From the NCBI GenBank assembly GCA_045647885.1, contig JAZRMX010000015.1, positions 1 to 64,000 on the forward strand: a stretch of DNA of 64,000 nt, read 5' to 3'. The notes beneath the pieces were generated by a model. That model saw only the letters and a list, made by a program, of their open reading frames with translations. It ran no database searches and had not been told where the DNA came from. The translations under genes and the position numbers were made by a program. Shown here in pieces: positions 26,736-35,818 of this stretch; the first letter of the stretch is position 1, and each line of letters begins with the position of its first letter. The stretch is from HGM04593 sp045647885 (GTDB taxonomy: Bacteria; Bacteroidota; Bacteroidia; Bacteroidales; Bacteroidaceae).

Positions 26736-27683
26736 TTAATCCTTATCGCTGCCTGCCAACGCCTTTTTGCGCTCGGCAACCATTTTTTCAAACGCCTCTT
26801 TATGGGCGCGTGTTCTTTTCCATCTGTTATGAGTCCACAACCAAGAGGCTGGTTCACGACGTATATCAGCCTCGGCAAGACGGAAATACTCATTTGTAAG
26901 CTCATTTTCGGGCAGAACAGAGGCATCGTCCACCATCTTCATAAAATGCGCGTGGTACTTTCCGCGTTTCACGCGGGTTAGACGCATATAGAAAACAGAA
27001 GCCTTTACACGATGAGCAATTTTCTCGGTACCGGTGAACACCGCTGTTTCCTGGTTCAGGAAAGTCAAGAAATGGTTCATAGCCTCAACCTTCGGCAACT
27101 GGTCGGCAATGAAACCGTAGAGAAACTTCTGGTTATTGCGGGTAATCTCCATTATGCGACGCAAGGTATTCTTCATTGTAACATTATCGGCACCATACTG
27201 CCCACGCATATCCTTGAAAATCTTGTCGAAACGAGGATTACGCAGCTTGTGATATATGGCACCTACAACCGTATTATCGTCATTCATATGAAGCGGAAGG
27301 CTGGTTACAAATTCCCAGTTGAAAGTATGAGTCATATAGCACACGCAGGAACGTCCCTCGGCAAGCTTACGACAAACCTCATCCAAGCCTGTAAACTCCA
27401 TACGTTCACGCACCTCGTCGGCACTCATTCCATAATACTTGATACTCTCAACAAAGTAATCACAAAATCTGTGGTAGAAATCCTTTTCTATTGCACGCAA
27501 CTCTTTCTCGCTCTTCTCGGGGAAAGCCTTCTGCATATTTCCGCGTACCACGTCGCGACGATACCTTATTACATAATATAATAAAGGGAAAACCAAATCG
27601 GAGAGCAGATACAAAGCTCTCAATGGCAGCTTGTTCAGCAGATACAACAAAGCTATTGCCACAAAATTACCTAATTTAGACAT
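26736..27683 (-). CDS. LpxL/HtrB-family lipid A acyltransferase
   Basis: A 315-residue lysophospholipid acyltransferase-fold enzyme with an N-terminal membrane anchor and the HX4E catalytic motif (HTFNWE) near the middle. FLYGFIADQ and the TGTEKIAHR element fit the LpxL/HtrB group, which adds a secondary acyl chain to the lipid A precursor at the inner face of the inner membrane. Bacteroides lipid A is penta-acylated, so one or two such enzymes are expected. The gene is followed downstream only by the shared terminator. tRNA-Arg lies just upstream on the same strand. Confidence 0.88.
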   Translation of the reverse strand: MSKLGNFVAIALLYLLNKLPLRALYLLSDLVFPLLYYVIRYRRDVVRGNMQKAFPEKSEKELRAIEKDFYHRFCDYFVESIKYYGMSADEVRERMEFTGLDEVCRKLAEGRSCVCYMTHTFNWEFVTSLPLHMNDDNTVVGAIYHKLRNPRFDKIFKDMRGQYGADNVTMKNTLRRIMEITRNNQKFLYGFIADQLPKVEAMNHFLTFLNQETAVFTGTEKIAHRVKASVFYMRLTRVKRGKYHAHFMKMVDDASVLPENELTNEYFRLAEADIRREPASWLWTHNRWKRTRAHKEAFEKMVAERKKALAGSDKD

Positions 27684-27701
27684 ACTGCTTAATTTATAAT
27701 G

Positions 27702-27775
27702 TGATCCCGCTGGGATTCAAACCCAGGACCTTCAGAACCGGAATCTGACGCTCTATTCAGCTAAGCTACGGGACC
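27702..27775 (-). tRNA. tRNA-Arg (anticodon CCG)
   Basis: A 74-nt cloverleaf on the minus strand. The 7-bp acceptor stem GGTCCCG/CGGGATC has one G-U pair. The 5-bp anticodon stem TCAGA/TCTGA holds loop TTCCGGT, giving anticodon CCG (reads CGG, Arg). The T arm is CTGGG-TTTGAAT-CCCAG and the discriminator base is A. The 3' CCA is not encoded. Confidence 0.92.
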
Positions 27776-27860
27776 AGAACAAAATGCGAACACGCACGCA
27801 AACAAACGAAAGATATAACATTTCCTTCTGTTATTTCACATCAAAAAAAGCATATCTCAG

Positions 27861-27880
27861 TTGCTTGGCAAGCAAAGATA
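27861..27880. promoter_or_regulatory. palindrome touching a minus-strand -7 box
   Basis: TTGCTTG-G-CAAGCAA (27861-27875) is a perfect 7-bp inverted repeat. It overlaps TATCTTTG read on the minus strand (27873-27880), a full -7 match. A promoter toward tRNA-Arg with an operator is possible. Nothing else is visible in 27776-27950 besides AT-rich sequence. Confidence 0.3.
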
Positions 27881-27965
27881 CAACAAAAAAATGGCATTAC
27901 GGGGGTATTGTTAGTTTTTTAAAGTAATATCACATATTTATTTACTATATTACAGATATATTTCT

Positions 27966-27973
27966 TATATTTG
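27966..27973 (+). promoter_or_regulatory. -7 box of asnA
   Basis: TATATTTG is a full consensus match. TTTA at 27941-27944 is a near match to the -33 element. The asnA ATG lies 82 nt downstream, leaving a fairly long leader. Confidence 0.5.
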
Positions 27974-28054
27974 CAACACCGAGATACCCAAAAGCCTCTC
28001 GGCAATAAAAAAGTACACCTATTATTAATAAAATAACGACAAATTGTCAAACAA

Positions 28055-29092
28055 ATGAAACTTTACGAACTCCCATCGGCTTACACCCCTCTGCTTACAC
28101 TCAAACAGACAGAGCTGGCAATTAAGCAGATAAAAGAGATATTTCAGATGAACCTGTCGGCAGCACTACGTTTGCGTCGCGTAACAGCCCCACTTTTTGT
28201 ACTCCAGGGTACCGGCCTTAACGACGACCTTAACGGCTACGAACACGCAGTAAGCTTCCCCATACAGGATATGGGCAATGCTGTAGCAGAGGTGGTACAC
28301 TCGCTTGCAAAGTGGAAACGTGTAACCCTTGCCGACTACAACATTGCACAAGGACACGGTATATACACCGATATGAACGCGATACGTGCACACGAAGAAC
28401 TCGACAACCTGCACTCACTCTATGTGGACCAGTGGGACTGGGAAAGAGTAATCACTGCCGAAGAGCGCACAATCAGCTTCCTTAAAAAGATAGTAGAAGA
28501 TATATACAATGCACTTCGCCACACAGAATTCACAATCAGTGAATACTATCCCCAGATAACACCCGACCTGCCCGAAAAGCTCACATTCATACACTCCGAG
28601 GAGTTGCGTCGCCTCTACCCCACCCTCACAGCCAAGGAACGCGAGGAGAAGATTACACGCGAGCACGGCGCAGTGTTCATCATTGGTATTGGAGGAAAGC
28701 TGGGCGATGGTGAGCCGCACGACAACCGTGCACCCGACTACGACGACTACAGCACCCCCAACGAAGATGGCTTTGAAGGACTCAACGGCGACCTTATGAT
28801 ATGGTCACACGTACTTGACAAGGCGATAGAGCTCTCATCTATGGGCATACGCGTTGACGAGAAAGCGCTCCTTCACCAGCTCAAGATTTCGGGTAAAGAG
28901 GAACGCAAGGAGCTCTATTTCCACCGCCGTATGTTGCAAGGCACACTCCCGTTGAGCATTGGTGGCGGTATCGGCCAGTCGCGTCTTTGTATGCTATTGC
29001 TAAAGAAAGCGCACATCGGTGAAATTCAGGCAAGTATCTGGCCCGAAGAGATGCGCCGTCAGTGCAACGAAATGAACATCCCTCTCATTTAA
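28055..29092 (+). CDS. asnA: aspartate--ammonia ligase
   Basis: A 345-residue ammonia-dependent asparagine synthetase with the class II synthetase-like fold. The N-terminus KLTLKQTELAIKQIKEIF-like stretch, LQGTGLNDDLNGYEH and GGGIGQSRLCMLLL are characteristic, and the length is that of the family. It converts aspartate, ammonia and ATP to asparagine. It is co-directional with ung, which starts 12 nt after its stop, and one terminator follows both. The pairing is positional rather than functional. Confidence 0.96.
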   Translation: MKLYELPSAYTPLLTLKQTELAIKQIKEIFQMNLSAALRLRRVTAPLFVLQGTGLNDDLNGYEHAVSFPIQDMGNAVAEVVHSLAKWKRVTLADYNIAQGHGIYTDMNAIRAHEELDNLHSLYVDQWDWERVITAEERTISFLKKIVEDIYNALRHTEFTISEYYPQITPDLPEKLTFIHSEELRRLYPTLTAKEREEKITREHGAVFIIGIGGKLGDGEPHDNRAPDYDDYSTPNEDGFEGLNGDLMIWSHVLDKAIELSSMGIRVDEKALLHQLKISGKEERKELYFHRRMLQGTLPLSIGGGIGQSRLCMLLLKKAHIGEIQASIWPEEMRRQCNEMNIPLI

Positions 29093-29104
29093 AGAAGAAA
29101 ACAG

Positions 29105-29770
29105 ATGGATGTAAAGATAGAAAGGAGCTGGAAAGAGGTTCTTGCACCTGAATTTGGGAAAGAATACTTTGAAAAACTCACTGAGTTCGTAAAAGGCGAA
29201 TACAGCGGTCCCACCCCCATATACCCACCTGCAAAGCTCATTTTCAACGCTTTCGCCCACTGCCCTTTCAACGATGTAAAAGTTGTAATTTTAGGACAGG
29301 ACCCATACCACGGGGCAGGTCAGGCCAACGGACTATGCTTCTCGGTAAACGACGGGATACCATTTCCACCATCCTTACTTAATATTTTCAAGGAGATTGA
29401 GGCCGACTGCGGCACACCCATACCGCAAAGCGGCGACCTAACCCGATGGAGCGACCAAGGAGTGCTGTTGTTGAATGCAACCCTCACTGTGAGAGCTGCA
29501 AGTGCAGGTTCCCACCAGAAACGTGGCTGGGAGGAATTTACCGACGCTGCCATACGTGAGCTTGCCACACGCCGTGAGAACATAGTTTTCATTCTCTGGG
29601 GCAGTTACGCACAAAAGAAAGGTGCATTCATTGACCGCAACAAACACCTGGTATTGACATCACCACACCCATCACCCCTTTCGGCCTATCAAGGATTCTT
29701 TGGCAACCACCACTTCAGCAAGGCCAACGAATATCTTGAACAGCACGGAAAGAGCAAAATCATATGGTAA
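29105..29770 (+). CDS. ung: uracil-DNA glycosylase, family 1
   Basis: A 221-residue base-excision repair enzyme. The water-activating motif GQDPYHG and the DNA-intercalating HPSPLSA loop are both intact, and the uracil pocket residues are in NGLCFSV and LLLNATLTV. Length and motif order match E. coli Ung. It follows asnA closely and ends in a strong hairpin, so the two genes are probably one transcript. Confidence 0.97.
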   Translation: MDVKIERSWKEVLAPEFGKEYFEKLTEFVKGEYSGPTPIYPPAKLIFNAFAHCPFNDVKVVILGQDPYHGAGQANGLCFSVNDGIPFPPSLLNIFKEIEADCGTPIPQSGDLTRWSDQGVLLLNATLTVRAASAGSHQKRGWEEFTDAAIRELATRRENIVFILWGSYAQKKGAFIDRNKHLVLTSPHPSPLSAYQGFFGNHHFSKANEYLEQHGKSKIIW

Positions 29771-29771
29771 C

Positions 29772-29803
29772 AAAAAACGAGAGCCCCAAGGCTCTCGTTT
29801 TTT
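29772..29803 (+). terminator. terminator of asnA-ung
   Basis: A perfect 14-bp stem (29772-29785 with 29790-29803) closes loop CCAA and ends in a T run. Confidence 0.78.
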
Positions 29804-29833
29804 TATTCATTGCTATAAATATTCCGACTGAAA

Positions 29834-32566
29834 TCAATACCACTCAAGTATACTGCCATTGTCGCGTTTTTCCCACTTCAAGGCATCGGCAAGCATCTGC
29901 GATGTTGCGCGGAAATTGAAGTTGAACGAGGTATAAGGTTTCAGCACTATGCTGCACGACATTTCAAAACAGTGGAGGTCGCGAGATATATTCATTGTGG
30001 TGGTAGTAAGCTCCTTATTCTCGAAATTATATCCCGAAGTGAAACCAATCTTCCAATTATCGGAAATTCCAATATTTCCCGAGAAGTTTACATTCTGTGT
30101 AAACTTGTAAGGGTAACGCATTGTTTTGATATTGATATCCTCGCTCCTGTCCTCGGTCATAACAATACCATAAGAAACCGAGAAGTTCCAGGGAATTTTA
30201 AACGGCATATAACCATCGTTGTCGACATCGGCATTCTTCGACTCGCCACGGGTGGAAGCCTTCAGCGATTTGCGCTCGTTCTTCTCTTCGCCCGATTCCT
30301 TCTCCACACCCTCTTCATCCTCGGTACCAGGGAGTTCTTCTCCATAACCAAAGAGTCTCTTTATCTTTTTCAAAGTCTCGTTATTGAAGGTGTACGAAAT
30401 ATTCTGGCTCATACCCTGGAAACGACCGAAACGACCATAGGACCACTCTGTTCTATCGCCGACAACAACCTGCCCCTTGTCATTGAATTCATAGGCATAG
30501 GTTGCAAATACAGCGTTAAGGCTGAAGGTATAGTTCTTGGTCAATCGAAGACGCAGACGGGTTGACAAGTTGCTCCAAGGGCGTGTCTTGGCGGCAAGGT
30601 TATACGAGATTGAGGCTCCAAGTTCATCTATAAGACTTATCTTCTTCAAAGAATCGCTCTTCGTGCGCCATTTCATCTCAAGGTTGTTACTCACGCTGAA
30701 AGAGATGCTTCCGGTTTTTCCCTTACCGGGAACGCCATAAAGACTACCCTCGTATGGTGAATACTCAACGGTTCTTATCTCGCCATTGTCATCCATATAT
30801 GTATAGGAGTCGTAGTAACCATATCTGTCCGATGAGAAGTCGGGAGCATAGGTAAATGACACGCTGGGCTTGAAGACGTGGCGCACCATATGCACACGGC
30901 TGTTTTTAAGGAAGCCTGCAGGCTGGAAGAAACCATACAGCGTTGTATTCGCCGACACCGACATATTGTAATTATACACACGGTTGAAACCTGTTACAGT
31001 GTCGCGCACAACCTTGTGCTCAAGTTCATTCCACGACTGGTTTACCTTATTAAGATACCAGCGCTCTGTATAGTTTATACTTGGTGTGACATTAATTACC
31101 TTGAGGAACTGGAATGTCGCGCTTATGGGTATATTATGCTTCATACCATTGCGCCACTCCTTTGCCATATTCTTTTCAAACAATTCATCCTCTTTCGATG
31201 TAACGCCATTACTCATCTGGCCGGTGTACGAAACAGAAATCTTTTCATACCACTGCTCGTCACCCATACGTTTTTTCTTACGGAACGGATATTTCTTCGA
31301 CAGCGAAACGTTGAGACTCGGGAATGTGAGGGTTAAAATGGAGTCCTGCACATTCTGCGAGATATTCATTGTAGATGAAATTGTAAGACCTATATTGGGG
31401 AATGTCTTTGAATAGCTGACACTCGAAGTTCTCACTGTCTGCGAATTGAGAACCGGGTTGTATATACTTGTGAGGTTTGAACGCTCGTAGTTCGATGTCG
31501 CATAGTTCACACTCGCCGAGAAATTGCTATTGGGGTGAGCCTTTGCATCCTGACGGTGGCTCCACACCAAACGGAAGTTCTTGCCAACGCCATAGTCGGG
31601 CAATCCCTTTTCGCCCTCCTTGGTAACAAGGTAGTTGAACGAAACATTGCCCGAGTAACGATATCTCTTGGCATAGGTGGATGACGCGCCAAGTCCCCAA
31701 GAGCCTTTTGTAAATATTTCACCGGTCAATTTAAGGTCGAGGCGGTCGCTTATGGCAAAATAGTATCCTCCGTCACGCAAATAGAAACCACGCTCCGAGT
31801 CATCTCCATAAGAGGGCATTATAAAACCAGAAGAATAACTGCTGGTAAAGGGGAAGAAACCAAAGGGTATTGCCAAAGGCAGAGGCACATCTTCAACCAC
31901 CAGATAAGCAGGACCGAAAACAACATCCTTCTTGGGGCGCACTTTCGCCCTTGTCAGTGCAATATAGAAGTGGGGATGTTCGGCATCACAAGTTGTATAT
32001 GCGCCACGACGGGCATAGAAGGCACCGGTGGAATCCTTTTTGGCACGCTCACCGGTCATAAAGCCGTCGCCCTGTGTAGTAAACACATTATTGACGATAC
32101 CGCGCTTGCTTTTGAAGTTATAGCTTATCTTGTCGGATTCATAAGGTGTTTCACCATCCTTGAAAACCGGCTGCCCGATTGCAACTCCTGTGGAATCGAC
32201 AACACCCATTGCTGTAACAACGCTGCTGTCCATATTCATCGTAATGATTTCCGCATCGAGTTGTATGTTCTGGTACTTCACCTTGCTATCGCCATACAGG
32301 TATGCATTTCCGGTGCTCGACCACACCATAGAATCGGATGATTCATAAAAGACGGGATCCTCCACGGAATCCTTTTTTTTCTTTTGGGGAACAGAATCGA
32401 CACCCTGCGATGCAATAGAGTCTTTTGCAAGAGTATCAGCAAGGAGAGAATCCGACAAAGAGATATAAGCAGGCTGAAAAGGAGCCGAATATGCATTGCC
32501 ACACAAAGGCATTGCCAAAAAGGCAAAAACCGCAATGATAAATGCAAGTATTGTATCTCTATTCAT
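29834..32566 (-). CDS. lptD: LPS-assembly protein LptD
   Basis: A 910-residue outer-membrane protein that inserts lipopolysaccharide. A signal peptide (MNRDTILAFIIAVFAFLAM, then an Ala-rich cleavage region) precedes an OstA/LptA-like beta-jellyroll (about 80-230). The C-terminal two thirds are a large beta-barrel ending in LEWY, a typical aromatic barrel terminus. The ATG at 32566 was chosen because a minus-strand -7 box (TATTTTTG, 32592-32599) lies just upstream. A GTG/ATG frame beginning at 32602 would start before the transcript. The upstream HD-domain gene is probably separate. Confidence 0.88.
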   Translation of the reverse strand: MNRDTILAFIIAVFAFLAMPLCGNAYSAPFQPAYISLSDSLLADTLAKDSIASQGVDSVPQKKKKDSVEDPVFYESSDSMVWSSTGNAYLYGDSKVKYQNIQLDAEIITMNMDSSVVTAMGVVDSTGVAIGQPVFKDGETPYESDKISYNFKSKRGIVNNVFTTQGDGFMTGERAKKDSTGAFYARRGAYTTCDAEHPHFYIALTRAKVRPKKDVVFGPAYLVVEDVPLPLAIPFGFFPFTSSYSSGFIMPSYGDDSERGFYLRDGGYYFAISDRLDLKLTGEIFTKGSWGLGASSTYAKRYRYSGNVSFNYLVTKEGEKGLPDYGVGKNFRLVWSHRQDAKAHPNSNFSASVNYATSNYERSNLTSIYNPVLNSQTVRTSSVSYSKTFPNIGLTISSTMNISQNVQDSILTLTFPSLNVSLSKKYPFRKKKRMGDEQWYEKISVSYTGQMSNGVTSKEDELFEKNMAKEWRNGMKHNIPISATFQFLKVINVTPSINYTERWYLNKVNQSWNELEHKVVRDTVTGFNRVYNYNMSVSANTTLYGFFQPAGFLKNSRVHMVRHVFKPSVSFTYAPDFSSDRYGYYDSYTYMDDNGEIRTVEYSPYEGSLYGVPGKGKTGSISFSVSNNLEMKWRTKSDSLKKISLIDELGASISYNLAAKTRPWSNLSTRLRLRLTKNYTFSLNAVFATYAYEFNDKGQVVVGDRTEWSYGRFGRFQGMSQNISYTFNNETLKKIKRLFGYGEELPGTEDEEGVEKESGEEKNERKSLKASTRGESKNADVDNDGYMPFKIPWNFSVSYGIVMTEDRSEDINIKTMRYPYKFTQNVNFSGNIGISDNWKIGFTSGYNFENKELTTTTMNISRDLHCFEMSCSIVLKPYTSFNFNFRATSQMLADALKWEKRDNGSILEWY

Positions 32567-32591
32567 CGGCCAATTCACTCTATACAGGAGA

Positions 32592-32599
32592 CAAAAATA
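32592..32599 (-). promoter_or_regulatory. -7 box of lptD
   Basis: TATTTTTG on the minus strand is a full consensus match 26 nt upstream of the chosen ATG and decides the start. Confidence 0.5.
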
Positions 32600-32678
32600 C
32601 AAAATAAAAGGGATGATACACTAATTTTATTATAAAAAAACACCCTCTTTGCAAAAAATAGTTTCTTTTTTCGCTGTG

Positions 32679-33215
32679 TTACATGAACATTTCGGCCCAA
32701 ACATCTATTTTTTTTACCGATTCATCGGATATTTTACGCATACTCTCCCTCACTTGGTCAAGAGTGCGTGCTGTTTCAAGATACTTTGTTTTGGAATAGA
32801 ATTTGTCGGCAAAACATATGAGTTGCTCTTCTATAGTAACGGGGGTAAAGTCGCGCAACGGCAAGGGCCATCCCTCACGTTCTATTATCTCTTTTGTAAT
32901 ACCGGTACCTGTGTGCCTTTCGCATACCGAGGCGTGACGCGGCAGGCCAATGGAACGCAACAATTCTGCCCCCAGATAACCGTGGCATATGTATGGTTTA
33001 TCGCCGTTGCAGTATATGCGGGGCGCATCACAAAGGAATATTCCCAAATCGTGCAACATAGCAGCCTCCTCTATGAAGTTCACATCCATACCAAGTTCGG
33101 GGTGGCGTGCAGCCAGTTCCAATGACAAACCGGCAACCTTACGGGCGTGTACCATGAAGATATGCTTGAGTTCATTCTCGCAAGGATAAAACTTGTCAAT
33201 AATCTCTTCTACCAT
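32679..33215 (-). CDS. HD-domain phosphohydrolase
   Basis: A 178-residue HD-superfamily protein. Metal ligands are visible as His in VHARKV, the HD pair in AAMLHDLGIF, and a later His/Asp set (ICHGYLG, CFADKF). The group is often annotated as a YedJ/RNase Y-like or nucleotide phosphohydrolase; substrate unknown. The start ATG at 33215 is forced by a TACATTTG -7 box at 33234-33241 on the minus strand. The longer frame from 33236 would begin inside that promoter. It is divergent from the polyphosphate cluster. Confidence 0.82.
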   Translation of the reverse strand: MVEEIIDKFYPCENELKHIFMVHARKVAGLSLELAARHPELGMDVNFIEEAAMLHDLGIFLCDAPRIYCNGDKPYICHGYLGAELLRSIGLPRHASVCERHTGTGITKEIIEREGWPLPLRDFTPVTIEEQLICFADKFYSKTKYLETARTLDQVRESMRKISDESVKKIDVWAEMFM

Positions 33216-33233
33216 ATAAAATGCATCTTTGCG

Positions 33234-33241
33234 CAAATGTA
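33234..33241 (-). promoter_or_regulatory. -7 box of the HD-domain gene
   Basis: TACATTTG on the minus strand is a full match 18 nt upstream of the ATG at 33215. Confidence 0.5.
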
Positions 33242-33345
33242 GAAAAAAGAAATGAAAAGCTTGTCATTTCAATTCATTTACTGCAAGCAAAGTATATAAT
33301 TACGTAAATTTAAACAAATTCATTAGAGTATTATTATAAAATTAC

Positions 33346-33353
33346 TATATTTG
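33346..33353 (+). promoter_or_regulatory. -7 box of the polyphosphate-polymerase cluster
   Basis: TATATTTG is a full consensus match. Any coding start must lie downstream of it, which excludes the TTG at 33351. Confidence 0.5.
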
Positions 33354-33401
33354 CCCCGACATCCCGGTATATTACTGGTATCAACCACAAAAAAACGAAC
33401 C

Positions 33402-34175
33402 TTGATTCACCGCATCAAACAAAAAGCACAGCAACTGCCACCGATAACCCTTGAAGAGATGTCGGGCATAAAGTTGATGAACCGCACCGATACGAAATTC
33501 GTAGCTACGCTCGAACAGTTGGATGCGTTCCTGCTTGCCGTGCAGGGCAAATATTTCATACAGGAGAAAAATGGTATGCGGCTTGCCGATTATCACACCA
33601 TCTACCTCGACACTGCCGACTACAAAATGTATCGTATGCACCACTGCGGCAAGCAGGTAAGGGAAAAGATAAGAGTGCGTACCTATATGGACAACAACGA
33701 CACCTTTCTTGAGGTCAAGAACAAGAACAACCACGGGCGCACAAAGAAAAAACGCATAATGGTGGAAAGCATTGACAGCCTCCACGCCGAAAGCGGGAAA
33801 GTAACTCCATTCCTTGCCGAATACGCCTGGTACACATTGGAAGAGATATCCCCGGTAATAGAAAACTGGTTCAACAGAATTACCCTTGTAAACATAGAAA
33901 AGACCGAGCGCCTGACAATAGACTTCAACCTGCACTTCCACCACCTGAAGAGCGATGGGCGCGAAAGGCTGAACAATGTGGCAATAATAGAACTGAAACG
34001 CGACGGCAACGTACCATCACCGGCGCTTGAGATTATACGGAATTTAAGAGTCAGACGCTCCGGATTCAGCAAATACTGCATTGGAAGCGCACTTACCAAC
34101 AAAGAGTTAAAACGCAACAACTTCAAACAGAGGTTGACAATGATAGAGAAATTGGAAAAAACACAAAAAATATGA
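33402..34175 (+). CDS. VTC-domain polyphosphate polymerase
   Basis: A triphosphate-tunnel protein of about 257 residues related to the yeast VTC4 catalytic domain, which makes inorganic polyphosphate from ATP. Basic tunnel-lining motifs are visible: NRTDTKFV near the start, REKIRVRTY, FLEVKNK, and an acidic/basic finish in IIELKRDG. The first ATG (33459) would remove the conserved PPITLEEM region. The upstream TTG at 33351 sits in the promoter, so TTG at 33402 (IHRIKQKAQQLPP) is my choice. The stop overlaps the next start (ATGA at 34172). The product may be a membrane- or envelope-associated polymer rather than a cytosolic store. Confidence 0.82.
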   Translation: MIHRIKQKAQQLPPITLEEMSGIKLMNRTDTKFVATLEQLDAFLLAVQGKYFIQEKNGMRLADYHTIYLDTADYKMYRMHHCGKQVREKIRVRTYMDNNDTFLEVKNKNNHGRTKKKRIMVESIDSLHAESGKVTPFLAEYAWYTLEEISPVIENWFNRITLVNIEKTERLTIDFNLHFHHLKSDGRERLNNVAIIELKRDGNVPSPALEIIRNLRVRRSGFSKYCIGSALTNKELKRNNFKQRLTMIEKLEKTQKI

Positions 34176-34942
34176 TGGATTTATTTTTATCGATTCTTGC
34201 AGGCGGCGCGCAGACCGTGAACGCCATTGCAGCCCTGGGAGAGGATTTCATAACAGGGGCAGCCACTGATATACAGTTTGCAGGCGGCGCATTTTGGGAT
34301 TTTGCCGGTATGAGCAACCTTATAATAGGCTTCCTCATTAACCTGCTGTTTGTGGGTATTGTCGTGCGTGGGTTCTACTACCCCAAATGCAAGAAAGGGG
34401 AATACTTTTTCACATTCCTGCTCATTGCAATAAGCATATTCCTGCTCATATACCTGCTAGGCGGTGTAAAACTCAAGACCGGCTTTGCTCTTGGTCTTTT
34501 TGCGATATTCAGCATCATTCGTTACCGCACGGAACAGGTGTCCATACGCGATATGACTTATCTCTTCATAATCATTGCAATGAGCGCCATCAACGGATTG
34601 GTAATAGAGGAGTTGTCATACTCAGAAATGATTCTTGCCAACATTCTTTTCATAGTTTCAATATGGGTATGCGAAAGCAATCTTGTAATACGCCACCTTT
34701 CCTATAAGGTTATAAAATATGACAACATAAACCTCATCACCCCCGACAAGGAGCCCGAGCTTATTGAAGACCTCAAGAAACGTACCGGCCTGGATATTGT
34801 AAAGGTGGAGGTTGGCGGCATAGATTTCCTAAAGGATGCAGCCATCATTAAAATGTACTACCGCCCAGCCAACGGGAACACAACTAATTCTGTAGACACA
34901 ACCATTAAAGCACCCAGCGATGAATTCAAGATTAAACATTAA
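34172..34942 (+). CDS. DUF4956 integral membrane protein
   Basis: A 256-residue protein with four or five membrane helices in residues 45-175 and a cytosolic C-terminal domain (about 180-256). It belongs to DUF4956, whose genes repeatedly neighbour VTC-type polymerases. A reasonable inference is that it forms a membrane partner or channel for the polymer product, as VTC1-like helices do in yeast. It overlaps the polymerase stop by 4 nt and the following gene by 23 nt, indicating tight translational coupling. Confidence 0.82.
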   Translation: MMDLFLSILAGGAQTVNAIAALGEDFITGAATDIQFAGGAFWDFAGMSNLIIGFLINLLFVGIVVRGFYYPKCKKGEYFFTFLLIAISIFLLIYLLGGVKLKTGFALGLFAIFSIIRYRTEQVSIRDMTYLFIIIAMSAINGLVIEELSYSEMILANILFIVSIWVCESNLVIRHLSYKVIKYDNINLITPDKEPELIEDLKKRTGLDIVKVEVGGIDFLKDAAIIKMYYRPANGNTTNSVDTTIKAPSDEFKIKH

Positions 34943-35804
34943 AAAAGCTTTCGCGTTATTCGCGGCATTGTTCCTTATACTGTCGTCAAACACTGTCAAA
35001 GCCGGCGACGAGGACAACCACGGTTTGTGGACATCTTTCGAGATGACAAAAAAAGTAAACAAGAAGTTCAAAGTGGGAGCCGAATTCGAGTTCCGCACAA
35101 CAGACTATATGAAGGAGGTTGAGCGCTATTCAATAGGTTTCAACTGCCAGTACAAGATAAACAGCTGGTTGAAGGCATCGGCCGGTAACATCTTCATAAT
35201 GGGCTACAACCCCGGAAAGTACAAGGAGCACTTTGATTCCGACAACAACGAACTCGACGGCTACAACTACGACCATTCTTATTGGGAGAAACGTAACCGT
35301 GTATTTGTTGCTCTTTCAGGCGAAATCAAGATAGGACGCGTTCAGATTTCGTTGCGCGAGCGCCTGCAGTACACACGCACACACGCCGAAATTATAGACG
35401 AGGACAAGTACCGTTTCGAGAAGGAAGAGAAAATTCTTTTCGATGAATATGGCGTTCCACTTTTCGACGAGAACTGGAATACCATCACCGAAACAACAAT
35501 AAACTGGCTCGACAAGATTACCGAGGACGAAACCAAAAAGCACAAGAACAATATGGTTCTCCGCTCTCGTCTCACAGCAAAATGGGATATAAAAAACTGC
35601 AAAATAAACCCATTTGTTTCGGCAGAACTATACACACGCCTCGACCAATGGAGAGGTTTCGACAAGCTACGCTCACGCATAGGAGCATCCTACAGCATCA
35701 ACAAGGACAATGCCATTGAGATTTATTATCTTTTTGAGAAAGCAGGGCAAAAGGGCAACGCCGACACCCACGCAATTGGCATTGGTTACTCACTTGACCT
35801 TTAA
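34920..35804 (+). CDS. DUF2490 outer-membrane beta-barrel protein
   Basis: A 294-residue exported protein: signal peptide to about residue 28 (ALFAALFLILSSNTVKAG), then alternating amphipathic beta-strands and a C-terminal strand ending in GIGYSLDL, as expected for an outer-membrane barrel. It belongs to DUF2490, whose function is unknown. The ATG at 34920 lies inside the DUF4956 coding region. This 23-nt overlap links it firmly to the cluster. It could be the outer-membrane exit or anchor for whatever the inner-membrane pair makes. Confidence 0.8.
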   Translation: MNSRLNIKKAFALFAALFLILSSNTVKAGDEDNHGLWTSFEMTKKVNKKFKVGAEFEFRTTDYMKEVERYSIGFNCQYKINSWLKASAGNIFIMGYNPGKYKEHFDSDNNELDGYNYDHSYWEKRNRVFVALSGEIKIGRVQISLRERLQYTRTHAEIIDEDKYRFEKEEKILFDEYGVPLFDENWNTITETTINWLDKITEDETKKHKNNMVLRSRLTAKWDIKNCKINPFVSAELYTRLDQWRGFDKLRSRIGASYSINKDNAIEIYYLFEKAGQKGNADTHAIGIGYSLDL

Positions 35805-35818
35805 TAGCCAAAACAATT

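Noticed and set aside
27776..28054. Possible non-coding RNA in the 279-nt gap before asnA
   Set aside because: Mostly AT-rich sequence with no long stable structure visible; only promoter-like boxes and one short palindrome are supported.
33351..33401. TTG at 33351 as the start of the VTC protein
   Set aside because: It lies inside the TATATTTG -7 box, so it would not be in the transcript.
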